A DNA stretch of 14,041 nt. Source: an uncultured Candidatus Melainabacteria bacterium (GTDB taxonomy: Bacteria; Cyanobacteriota; Vampirovibrionia; LMEP-6097). Positions 6,597 through 13,252 of the stretch are shown here, in pieces. Below the pieces are notes generated by a model, which ran no database searches, had not been told where the DNA came from, and was given only the letters and a program-made list of their open reading frames with translations. The stretch spans positions 1 through 14,041 of the forward strand of contig CALBDR010000489.1 of assembly GCA_937927525.1 (NCBI GenBank). The letters run 5' to 3'. Position 1 is the first letter of the stretch. Every line of letters begins with the position of its first letter. Made by a program: the position numbers and the translations under genes.

Positions 6597-7661
6597 CTAA
6601 GCCGCGACTATATTACCAATTAAATTCTTAAGTTCATCTACTTTAGAGCTTCTAGCCATAGCGTCATCGAGACTAATTAGATCATTATTATAAAGATTTG
6701 CAAGTGAAGACTCTAGAGTCTGCATACCGACATTTTTACCGGTTTGGATAGCTGAGTATATCTGAGAAGTTTTCGCTTCTCTAATCAGATTAGCGATACC
6801 AGAGGTAACTAACATCGCTTCCATCGCAAGCACTCTGCCATTTCCTTGACGATTAGGCATTAAAGTTTGACTTAAAACAGCTTTAAGTGAATTACTTAAC
6901 TGTGTTCTAATTTGAGCTTGTTGGTCAGCAGGGAAGACGTCGATTAATCTATCTATAGTAGAAGCAGCTGAAGACGTGTGTAAAGTACCGAAGACTAGGT
7001 GGCCAGTTTCAGCAGCTCTAATAGCTAGTGAGATAGTTTCTAAATCTCTCATCTCACCGATTAAAATTACATCAGGATCTTCTCTAAGAGCAGCTCTTAA
7101 AGCATTAGAAAAAGAGTGTGTATGGTTACCAATTTCTCTTTGGTTGATAATGCTGTTTTTAGATTTATGAATAAACTCGATAGGATCTTCTATCGTAAGT
7201 ATGTGCTCCGCACGGTTACTATTAATCCAATCCACCATCGCAGCAAGCGTTGTAGATTTACCGGAACCAGTAGGTCCAGTTACTAAAACTAAGCCTCTAG
7301 GTAAGTGAACTAACCTTTTTACTACATCTGGTAATTTTAGATCTTCTATGGTCGGGATTTCATAGCTAATCATTCTTAGAGCAGCACTATAACCGAGTCT
7401 ATCTTTATAGACATTAATTCGGAAACGACCGATACCATCGACACCATAAGCACAGTCAATCTCAAAAGTAGTTTCTAATTCTTTAATTTGTTCTTCACTT
7501 AAAAAGCTATAGCAAATAGATTTTACTTGCTCAGGACTAAGTGGCTGCATTTCAGTTCTTCTAAGCACACCATTTATTCTAAGAACAGGAGGTTCATTCG
7601 GGGTGATATGTAAGTCACTAGCTTTTGCTTTTTTTACTAACTCGAGAAGCTTGTTAATCAT
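6597..7661 (-). CDS. pilT: Type IV pilus retraction ATPase
   Basis: The hexameric cytoplasmic motor that depolymerises the pilus and drives twitching. All family motifs are present and intact. The N-terminal domain has 'KASDLHITPNEPPVLRINGVL'. The Walker A is GPTGSGKST (129-137). The Asp box is 'LTIEDPIEFIH', and the Walker B is 'DPDVILIGEMRD' with E203. The His box is 'AAETGHLVFGTLHTSSA'. The C-terminal 'ANLIRE' (290-295) distinguishes PilT from the extension ATPase PilB. At 354 residues it has standard length. The start is ATG 7661, giving the usual short leader before the first helix. It lies 51 nt downstream of the membrane protein gene, with a perfect extended -10 (TGATATAAT) in the gap, so it can be transcribed separately. 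It is not adjacent to the pilMN-like and pilD genes; the pilus set is dispersed. Confidence 0.97.
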   Translation of the reverse strand: MINKLLELVKKAKASDLHITPNEPPVLRINGVLRRTEMQPLSPEQVKSICYSFLSEEQIKELETTFEIDCAYGVDGIGRFRINVYKDRLGYSAALRMISYEIPTIEDLKLPDVVKRLVHLPRGLVLVTGPTGSGKSTTLAAMVDWINSNRAEHILTIEDPIEFIHKSKNSIINQREIGNHTHSFSNALRAALREDPDVILIGEMRDLETISLAIRAAETGHLVFGTLHTSSAASTIDRLIDVFPADQQAQIRTQLSNSLKAVLSQTLMPNRQGNGRVLAMEAMLVTSGIANLIREAKTSQIYSAIQTGKNVGMQTLESSLANLYNNDLISLDDAMARSSKVDELKNLIGNIVAA

Positions 7662-7672
7662 TTTCTTCGTTA

Positions 7673-7681
7673 ATTATATCA
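7673..7681 (-). promoter_or_regulatory. Extended -10 element for pilT
   Basis: On the minus strand the sequence reads TGATATAAT, a perfect TGn-TATAAT, ending 11 nt before ATG 7661. No well-spaced -35 is seen, as is typical of extended -10 promoters. A GAAG next to the ATG could only be a very weak ribosome site. Confidence 0.45.
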
Positions 7682-7712
7682 AGAGAACACTGCTTAACTT
7701 TAAATTCAAGGC

Positions 7713-8651
7713 CTAGCCTAATGTTTTAAAAACTTTATATGAAACATCAAGTAGGTTTGAGAATTCATTTTCACGTGACTTGAGGACTAAATACATACCA
7801 CGATACTGCGCAATCATGTACCAAGTCTCATTCATATTAATTAAGCACTGACAAAGTTTTCCTGTGCCGGATTCTGTTGAGATTTTATCGAAGTCTTGAA
7901 ATAAAGTTGAAAGATTTTCTTTTTCTATCCCTTCCCAGTGAAACACTGTATCTTCTAACTTCTCAAAGTCTTCATTTAAACAAAGTGCAGCTGCAATTTT
8001 AGGGTTAATAGCCTTTACTAGAGCATTTTCTAACTTTTCTAGCTTTTGGTCGACATTATGTTCTTCTTCATGGAAACGTTCTAAGTAAATATCAAAGATT
8101 TCATTTACTTCACTTTTAAGTTCACTTGCCATTTCCTTTGATTTAACAGCCTTTTCTAATTTCTCGGGATCTTTTTCTTCACCCCAGATTTTAGAGCCGA
8201 TATCAGATTTTTTATATGAATAGAAAACTTTTTCTTCTTTGACAGTTTTTAATTTTTGATTTAGGAATAAATATAAACAAGCAAAGATATTAGTAAGTAG
8301 TAGCGCGTATGAATTAACGGAGACACTAAGTGGAATTCCAGCTTTATAGTTAGAGTAACTGAAAACTTCTTGCTCACTAGAACTTGGTAAGAATGCAACT
8401 AATGTGAAAAAGCCAGCAGTGATGATTAAATATTTAGTAGATAACTCTATAACTCTTTTGTTATTTGCAGTTGGGAAGATTAGGCTATTCAGTAAGAAAG
8501 CTAAAGCTAGCTCACCCATTAGTAAATTTAAGATCGAGACATTAATGAATATGGTATTTAATGCTGATAAATAACTCAAGCACACTAGTGCAAATAAAAT
8601 CGAAGCTATCGTGATTAAGATTTTTTTATTTAGTAGCATATTAAATGTCAT
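7713..8651 (-). CDS. Four-TM membrane protein with a large helical cytoplasmic domain, unknown function
   Basis: A 312-residue protein. Four hydrophobic segments lie at about 11-30, 34-59, 73-88 and 108-130. The remaining 180 residues are soluble, charged, largely helical (about 150-215) and probably cytoplasmic. The last 50 residues ('LCQCLINMNETWYMIAQYRGMYLVLKSR' region, then a helix) alternate strand and helix in a way loosely like a Roadblock/LC7-type domain, but this is a weak impression. No enzyme motif is visible. It starts at ATG 8651, which shares one base with the pheT stop (TAATG), with AGGG four nt upstream, so it should be translationally coupled to pheT. That placement does not by itself imply a role in tRNA charging. 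Confidence 0.85.
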   Translation of the reverse strand: MTFNMLLNKKILITIASILFALVCLSYLSALNTIFINVSILNLLMGELALAFLLNSLIFPTANNKRVIELSTKYLIITAGFFTLVAFLPSSSEQEVFSYSNYKAGIPLSVSVNSYALLLTNIFACLYLFLNQKLKTVKEEKVFYSYKKSDIGSKIWGEEKDPEKLEKAVKSKEMASELKSEVNEIFDIYLERFHEEEHNVDQKLEKLENALVKAINPKIAAALCLNEDFEKLEDTVFHWEGIEKENLSTLFQDFDKISTESGTGKLCQCLINMNETWYMIAQYRGMYLVLKSRENEFSNLLDVSYKVFKTLG

Positions 8652-11140
8652 TAAACCCTAAATTCAACATCCAAGTTTTTAGTCATGAACTCCTTGATTT
8701 TATTTACTTCAGCATCTACATGCTCTCTACTTAGTTCTTTGACTGAATGCCATTGAACTCTTAAAGTGTAACTACTTTCATAAATATCAATTAATTTGAT
8801 ATCTAGCAAGTCTTTAGACTTGACTTTTCTTATAGTATTCGTAATTTCATTAAAGCTCACAGGACTCTTAATGTCGACTGTGATATCTCTTTCTATTACT
8901 GGGTTTTTAATCGGTTCTTTGAATTTACTTTTAATCACTCTTGGTAGATTTAATTCTGCAAAGTAGGTATTTACTGGAAGATCCCATTCTTCAGCTATAG
9001 CTGGATGAATTTTTGCAAGATAGCCTATTCCTCTACCTTGGTATGTGATATTTGCTGCGATACCAGGATGCATGAAGCTATAGAGACCTTCGCTAGATTT
9101 AATTTCAGCAAAACTTGCTGGTTTATAGATCTTTTCGATTATAGCTTTAAGTTCAAAGAAATCTTTTTCTTCTACTTTAGTTTTATACTCATCAAGCCAA
9201 GACTTCTCCTGCTTAATAATCGTAAAAGCAAACTTATCAGTTTCATTAACATCTTCAGATTTTATTTCTTCACTCGCTTTTACAGTGTAAGTTTTACCAA
9301 TTTCAAAGATTTTAATATCTTTAGATTTATCACTAGCAAAGTTTTTTTGAGCTGCTTTTAGTAGTGAAGGTAACATTGAGTTTCTTAAGACAGAATACTC
9401 TTTAGAAAGTGGGTTTAACATTTTTACAGTCTTAGTATTCTCGTGTATAGCCCAGTCGCCGACAAGACTACTTAGAATTACTTGTGAGAAACCGTTCGCT
9501 ATCATAGTGTTTTTAACTAAAGTCTTAGCGTTCATGGTGTCTTTAACTTTATTAAAGTCTTTATTAGACTGGAAATCTAACATCGCAGGTTTTTTTACTG
9601 GGATATTATTATAGCCGTATAATCTAGCTATCTCTTCGATTAAATCGATTTCTCTAGTGATGTCATTTGTTCTGTAACTAGGTACAGAGAAAGTATTCAC
9701 TCCTAAAAACTCAATGTCAAGCATTTTTAAAATTTCAGTTACTTCAACCATAGAAAGCTCAAGTCCTAGTAATTTGTTTAATTTTTCTAAATCAAGCTCA
9801 ACTGTGTTTCTATGAATCTCCTCATCGCCAGCTACTTCTAATGAACCAATTTTAATCCCAGAGTCAGTCGCTGCAAGCTCAGAAATCAATTCAAGTGATC
9901 TTAAGATTGCTTTTTTTGTATTGATTTTATCAACACCTCTTTCATAGCGCTTCTTAGCTTCACTCTCTATTCCTGCTGATCTAGAACTTTTTCTAACTGT
10001 TGCAGGCTTAAAGATCGCTGATTCGATAACTATATTCTTTGAAGATTCAGTGATTTGAGAATCGAATCCACCCATAACACCAGCGATTCCCACTGGAGTA
10101 TCTTCCTTATCACTTTTATTGGTGATAAGGAGGTTTGCTTCATTTAATTCATATTCTTTTTCATCAAGACATTTGATTTTTTCATCTGCTTGGGCAAACC
10201 TTACTGAAAGCTTGTCTCCACTTAGTTTATCTTTATCGTAGAAATGCATAGGTTGCCCTAATTCTAGATGAACGTAATTACTAATATCGACTAGGTTGTT
10301 TATAGTTTTCATACCTACAGCTGTAAGTCTGTCTTTAAGCCACTGAGGTGATTCTTTAACTTCTATTCCTTCTACTGCAAGAGTATAGAAAAGACTACAC
10401 TCGTCTTCTAAAGTGATTTCTGGTTTAATTGAGAAGTTTTCTTTTTTTTCATAAGTCTCAAGCTGAGGCGGAGTTTTCTTAACTAATTCTTGTTTAAATA
10501 ATGCTGCAATTTCTCTTGCTTGTCCTTCTAGCGAAAGAGCGTCGCCTCTATTACTTCTCGCCCCAATATCTAAAACGAAGTCTTTTTTAATATCTAAAAC
10601 TTCTGTGATTTTAGTGCCGACTTTGAAATCTTTAGCTCTGTCAGGAATTCTAGAGTTATCAGGTTCAAATAAAATAAAAATTCCGTCACCTTGTTCTTCT
10701 GCTATCGAGTTTACGAAATCTTCACTTAAGCCGATTTCTTCGGCAGCGCAAAGCATGCCAGAACTTTCCACGTCACGAATTTTACTTTCTTTAATCGCGA
10801 TTTCTAAACCTTTAATATTAGTAAGCTTGGCTCCTAAAGTAGCTACTGGAATCTTCTGCCCTATTTTAATATTCTTTGCACCACAGACGATTTGCTTTAT
10901 ATTCTGTGAACCATCTTCATTAAAACCGATGGCAGTTTTCGTGACTTGAAGTTTGTCTGCGTTAGGATGTGGGGTTATTTCTAGGATTTCACCTAAAACG
11001 ATTTTCTCATCGATATTATCATTAAAAGTACTGATATCCTCAACCTCAAAAGCTCTCATAGTTAATTCTTCTACTAAGTCTTCTAAAGAAATATCTTTAA
11101 GGTTTACAAATTCTTTAAGCCAGTTAAGGGAAATCTTCAT
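8651..11140 (-). CDS. pheT: Phenylalanine-tRNA ligase beta subunit
   Basis: The beta chain of the alpha2-beta2 enzyme that charges tRNA-Phe; it carries tRNA binding and editing. Domains in order: an N-terminal helix ('MKISLNWLKEFV'), then an EMAP-type tRNA-binding domain (about 39-160, with 'HPNADKLQVTK' at 58-68). The B3/B4 editing domain spans about 215-400 ('NNLVDISNYV', 'GIAGVMGG' at 351-358). B5 follows at about 420-495. The pseudo-catalytic core spans about 500-720 ('IEEIARLYGYNNIP', 'LNPLSKEYSVLRNSMLP'). The ferredoxin-fold anticodon-binding domain fills 737-829 ('VIERDITVDIKS'). At 829 residues it is slightly long for the family (about 790-810). In the last domain the usual Arg-Thr-Leu turn reads VKELSREHVDAEVN, a mild divergence. 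pheS, commonly just upstream, is not in the window. A frameshifted small gene lies 35 nt upstream on the same strand. Confidence 0.97.
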   Translation of the reverse strand: MKISLNWLKEFVNLKDISLEDLVEELTMRAFEVEDISTFNDNIDEKIVLGEILEITPHPNADKLQVTKTAIGFNEDGSQNIKQIVCGAKNIKIGQKIPVATLGAKLTNIKGLEIAIKESKIRDVESSGMLCAAEEIGLSEDFVNSIAEEQGDGIFILFEPDNSRIPDRAKDFKVGTKITEVLDIKKDFVLDIGARSNRGDALSLEGQAREIAALFKQELVKKTPPQLETYEKKENFSIKPEITLEDECSLFYTLAVEGIEVKESPQWLKDRLTAVGMKTINNLVDISNYVHLELGQPMHFYDKDKLSGDKLSVRFAQADEKIKCLDEKEYELNEANLLITNKSDKEDTPVGIAGVMGGFDSQITESSKNIVIESAIFKPATVRKSSRSAGIESEAKKRYERGVDKINTKKAILRSLELISELAATDSGIKIGSLEVAGDEEIHRNTVELDLEKLNKLLGLELSMVEVTEILKMLDIEFLGVNTFSVPSYRTNDITREIDLIEEIARLYGYNNIPVKKPAMLDFQSNKDFNKVKDTMNAKTLVKNTMIANGFSQVILSSLVGDWAIHENTKTVKMLNPLSKEYSVLRNSMLPSLLKAAQKNFASDKSKDIKIFEIGKTYTVKASEEIKSEDVNETDKFAFTIIKQEKSWLDEYKTKVEEKDFFELKAIIEKIYKPASFAEIKSSEGLYSFMHPGIAANITYQGRGIGYLAKIHPAIAEEWDLPVNTYFAELNLPRVIKSKFKEPIKNPVIERDITVDIKSPVSFNEITNTIRKVKSKDLLDIKLIDIYESSYTLRVQWHSVKELSREHVDAEVNKIKEFMTKNLDVEFRV

Positions 11141-11148
11141 CCTTATAG

Positions 11149-11154
11149 ATTTTA
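11149..11154 (-). promoter_or_regulatory. Candidate -10 element for pheT
   Basis: TAAAAT on the minus strand ends 8 nt before ATG 11140; a TG directly abuts it rather than sitting one base away. An AGG touches the ATG with no spacer. Weak alone; listed because it fits the window-wide pattern of -10 elements close to start codons. Confidence 0.25.
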
Positions 11155-11175
11155 CAATATATTAACTAGCTTCTT

Positions 11176-11366
11176 TTATTTAATGCTTTGATTAAAAATT
11201 AGTTCTTTAGTTTTCAAAGATATATATTTGTCGACTAATTGAGTGTTAGATATTTCTTGGTTCCCTATGGTTTCAAAATTAAATTTAGAAGCCTTAAGAT
11301 TACCTATTATGTTTTTTGCTAGTATAGATTTAGCGTCACTATCTAAACTTGTTGGATCTTAGTCAT
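11176..11366 (-). pseudogene. Small gene with a -1 frame break near its start (about 63 codons if joined)
   Basis: Reading the minus strand, a frame of 60 codons from 11358 down to the TAA at 11176-11178 looks strongly coding: it begins DPTSLDSDAKSILAKNIIG and later has NTQLVDKYISLKTKELIF. It has no start codon of its own and an in-frame TAA at 11359-11361. An ATG at 11366 lies 13 nt after the TGCTAGCAT element but reads only MTKIQQV before a stop. A single -1 step after ATG ACT AAG joins them as MTK-DPTSLDSDAKS. The simplest explanation is loss of one A (AAA to AA), either real decay or a sequencing error; programmed frameshifting at codon 3 is less likely. The product would be a small soluble helical protein of unknown family, 35 nt upstream of pheT and probably in its operon. 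Confidence 0.5.
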
Positions 11367-11379
11367 TATGAAATGATTT

Positions 11380-11389
11380 ATGCTAGCAT
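11380..11389. promoter_or_regulatory. Palindromic bidirectional -10 element
   Basis: ATGCTAGCAT is a perfect 10-bp palindrome, so TGCTAGCAT reads as an extended -10 on both strands. It ends 10 nt before ATG 11400 on the plus strand, and on the minus strand 13 nt before ATG 11366 of the small frameshifted gene. Divergent transcripts would start within a few bases of both start codons. No convincing -35 in either direction. Confidence 0.45.
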
Positions 11390-11399
11390 CATTAATATT

Positions 11400-11924
11400 A
11401 TGAACAGAATTTCTAAGTTATTAGTTTCACTTTCTTTAATAGGAAGCTTTGCTGCAAGCTCAGTAAGTGCAAATGAAGAAATTGAAAACATTGAAGAGAA
11501 AGTTGAGGCTACTCAGGTGCAGTCACAAGAAATTAATACTGAAGCTTCTAAAAAACGTGAAGGTTGGTTAGAGCAATTCCAAGTTTGGCTAGAAACTAAA
11601 AAACAAGAAAGAGAAGCTAAAATTGCGGAAGCTAAAGCTAGAAGAGAAGCAAAGCTTGCTGTCGCTGATGAAAGAATTGAGGATAGACTTGCTAATTTGG
11701 AAGAAAGAATGAAGGCTAAAGGCGCGACAGAAGAAGAGATTTTAGCTAAAAGAAAAGAATTAGAAGAAAAGATTGCTGCTAGAAGAGAAGCTGCAAATAC
11801 GAAATTTGATGAAAGAGTTGCTAACGCTAAAGATAGATTGAATACTAGGGCTGAAAAAATCAAAGCAAAGATTGAAGCTAAAAAAGCACAGAAAGAAACT
11901 ATATCAGCTGATTTAGAGGATTAA
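11400..11924 (+). CDS. Secreted charged coiled-coil protein with WLEQFQVWL motif (first of a pair)
   Basis: A 174-residue exported protein. The signal peptide covers 1-24 (MNRISKLL..., hydrophobic core, cleavage after VSA). The mature chain is almost entirely Glu, Lys, Ala and Arg: an acidic segment (25-52), the aromatic segment WLEQFQVWL (56-64), then about 95 residues of continuous charged helix (REAKIAEAKARREAKL..., repeated AxARREA-type units), ending in the acidic ISADLED. There are no cysteines after the signal and no catalytic motif. The frame is open to TTG 11349, but ATG 11400 gives a clean signal peptide and lies 10 nt after an extended -10. The gene 5 nt downstream encodes a shorter protein of the same plan. 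A role as a periplasmic or surface scaffold or binding protein is a guess. The long open frame opposite it is a composition artefact. Confidence 0.87.
   Translation: MNRISKLLVSLSLIGSFAASSVSANEEIENIEEKVEATQVQSQEINTEASKKREGWLEQFQVWLETKKQEREAKIAEAKARREAKLAVADERIEDRLANLEERMKAKGATEEEILAKRKELEEKIAARREAANTKFDERVANAKDRLNTRAEKIKAKIEAKKAQKETISADLED
11915..11920 (+). promoter_or_regulatory. Ribosome binding site of the 11930 gene
   Basis: AGAGGA lies 9 nt before ATG 11930, inside the last codons of the preceding gene. It is the clearest Shine-Dalgarno in the window, and it serves an operon-internal gene, in contrast to the leader-poor first genes. Confidence 0.6.
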
Positions 11925-11929
11925 TAACT

Positions 11930-12280
11930 ATGTATAAGAAATTAAATGCTTATGCTTTTGCATTAGTACTTTTATCTTTACCTGCTTTTGCAAATGAATC
12001 TATAAATGAGGCTAAAAAAACTCTTAGTGAAACTGCAGAAGTAGTGAAACAAGAAGTTAATGCTCAGCCAGCTAAAGCCATGACTTGGCTAGAGCAGTTT
12101 CAGGTTTGGTTAACTGAGATTCAGGGACAGGGCAAAACTACTCTTAAGGATATTGAAGCTAAGAAAAAAGAATTTAAAGCAGCTGCTAAAAAGACTGAAG
12201 AGTTTATCGAGGAAGAGAAAGAATTTCTTGAAGAAGCTTCTAAAGAAATTTCAGCTGAGCTTGATGATATTTTGGATTAA
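11930..12280 (+). CDS. Secreted small helical protein with WLEQFQVWL motif (second of a pair)
   Basis: A 116-residue exported protein with a signal peptide (1-21, cleavage after AFA). The mature part starts NES, like the NEE of its neighbour. An amphipathic stretch (22-50) leads to WLEQFQVWL (53-61), identical to the motif in the preceding gene. A Lys/Glu-rich helix (70-105) follows, with the acidic end ISAELDDILD resembling the neighbour's ISADLED. The two therefore share signal, motif and tail but differ in helix length and sequence, so they look like old paralogues or partners built on one module. It starts at ATG 11930, with AGAGGA upstream, 5 nt after the previous stop, so one operon. 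The stop overlaps the convergent gene's stop by 4 nt (TTAA). No known family is recognised. Confidence 0.86.
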   Translation: MYKKLNAYAFALVLLSLPAFANESINEAKKTLSETAEVVKQEVNAQPAKAMTWLEQFQVWLTEIQGQGKTTLKDIEAKKKEFKAAAKKTEEFIEEEKEFLEEASKEISAELDDILD

Positions 12281-13158
12281 GTTTTATATTCAAGGATAGG
12301 AACTTTCATAAGATTAAACATGTCTTTTAGAAAGCCGTCTATGTATTTGGCTATGCCTAAATTGTTCTCTTCGATATGATTTAGAGCAGCTTCTACAATT
12401 TCATTAAATGATTCAGCGATTTCTTTTGTGGTTCCAGTAAATAGATGCATTATTAATTCTGCAAACTTTTTGGGCTCTTTTTCTGCAGAAATCTTTTTTG
12501 GCTTACCTTCTTCGTCTTCAAGTAATTCAAAATCTTTGATTATTCCTTCAAACTGCTCTACAAGCTTTTCACGAATCGGGAACTGTTCATGAATTCCAAG
12601 TTCTCTACTAATATCAGGATTCATTAGTAATAGTTTTTCTCTCATTATTTTAATTTTATTCTCTAAGCTTTCTTTAAATTCTTTACTATCAAAGATTTCT
12701 CGAACTGTTAAGCCAAGAAACTTAATATTTTCCGAAGCTTCATCCAACTCTTTTAAAATTAAGGCTTCTGTTAAATTTCGAGCAGCACCATAAAATCTGT
12801 ATTGTAGATCTTCGCTATTAATCTCTTTTAAATGCATAAATGAGTCTAATTCTGAAAATCTTGTCACAAATTGATCAACATTCTCTAAAATTTCCTCGGC
12901 TTTTGTTATATTTTCATCTGATTGATGAATGTTTTTAATTACTTTTCTTTCTTGATCATTAAACTTTCTAGTTTGAATAGCATCTTGATAATCTTGTTCG
13001 CGTATTTGCGAGATTAAAGTTTTTCTTGCTAGATAAGCTTTAATGTTTTTTCGACTCAAAGTTTTCTTGGATTTTGGGGCTTCAAATAAAGAAACCTTGC
13101 CCTTGTTGTTGAGTTCTTGATTTACATACTGCAATAGCAAAAGTGGATATGTTTTCAT
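12277..13158 (-). CDS. Cytoplasmic all-helical protein of unknown function
   Basis: A 293-residue soluble protein without signal peptide or strong membrane helix. It has a basic N-terminal third (about 20-75, including SKKTLSRKNIKAYLARKTL). Then come long predicted helices rich in Glu, Lys, Leu and Ile: around 85-140, 145-180, 195-215 and 225-285, the last ending 'YIDGFLKDMFNLMKVPI'. There are no cysteines and no nucleotide-binding or metal motif. The basic stretch could contact nucleic acid or membrane, but nothing proves it. It starts at ATG 13158, with TGTTAGCAT 18 nt upstream. It is divergent from leuC and convergent with the secreted coiled-coil pair, overlapping that pair's last stop by 4 nt. 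I do not recognise the family. Confidence 0.84.
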   Translation of the reverse strand: MKTYPLLLLQYVNQELNNKGKVSLFEAPKSKKTLSRKNIKAYLARKTLISQIREQDYQDAIQTRKFNDQERKVIKNIHQSDENITKAEEILENVDQFVTRFSELDSFMHLKEINSEDLQYRFYGAARNLTEALILKELDEASENIKFLGLTVREIFDSKEFKESLENKIKIMREKLLLMNPDISRELGIHEQFPIREKLVEQFEGIIKDFELLEDEEGKPKKISAEKEPKKFAELIMHLFTGTTKEIAESFNEIVEAALNHIEENNLGIAKYIDGFLKDMFNLMKVPILEYKT

Positions 13159-13176
13159 ATTATTTAAACAAAAGTA

Positions 13177-13185
13177 ATGCTAACA
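13177..13185 (-). promoter_or_regulatory. Candidate extended -10 element for the 12277-13158 gene
   Basis: On the minus strand the sequence reads TGTTAGCAT, ending 18 nt before ATG 13158. It is similar to TGCTAGCAT at 11380. The distance predicts a leader of about 12 nt, the longest of the set, and still without a Shine-Dalgarno. Confidence 0.35.
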
Positions 13186-13202
13186 ATTTGTAATAAGCTT
13201 AA

Positions 13203-13222
13203 TGATTAACTTAATTTAATCA
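13203..13222. promoter_or_regulatory. Dyad in the leuC promoter region, possible operator
   Basis: TGATTAA-N6-TTAATCA is a perfect 7-bp inverted repeat whose right edge lies 9 bp upstream of the leuC extended -10, spanning the -35 position. Its place between two divergent genes suits a regulator site. AT-rich dyads also arise by chance, so this is tentative. Confidence 0.3.
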
Positions 13223-13231
13223 GCCCAAATT

Positions 13232-13240
13232 TGCTAAAAT
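13232..13240 (+). promoter_or_regulatory. Extended -10 element for leuC
   Basis: TGCTAAAAT ends 12 nt before ATG 13253 and is identical to the dcd element. No Shine-Dalgarno lies between it and the start codon. The predicted leader is about 6 nt. Confidence 0.45.
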
Positions 13241-13252
13241 AGCCCTAATATT

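Noticed and set aside
9005..9361. 118-codon plus-strand frame opposite pheT
   Set aside because: Phe/Ser/Lys-rich shadow of a fully supported pheT; the frames at 10605-10949 and 10953-11165 are the same kind of artefact.
11317..11325. TGCTAGTAT as a plus-strand extended -10 for the secreted pair
   Set aside because: It lies inside the coding frame of the small minus-strand gene and 74 nt before ATG 11400; the palindromic element at 11380 is better placed.
11349..11399. Upstream TTG 11349 start for the first secreted protein
   Set aside because: It would put 17 polar residues before the signal peptide and would lie upstream of the best -10; ATG 11400 gives a standard signal sequence.
11513..11863. 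116-codon open frame on the minus strand inside the coiled-coil gene
   Set aside because: It is the antisense of a Glu/Lys/Ala-rich gene; such composition keeps the opposite frame open. Its Ser/Leu/Ala-rich product has no coherent domain, while the plus-strand gene has a signal peptide and promoter.
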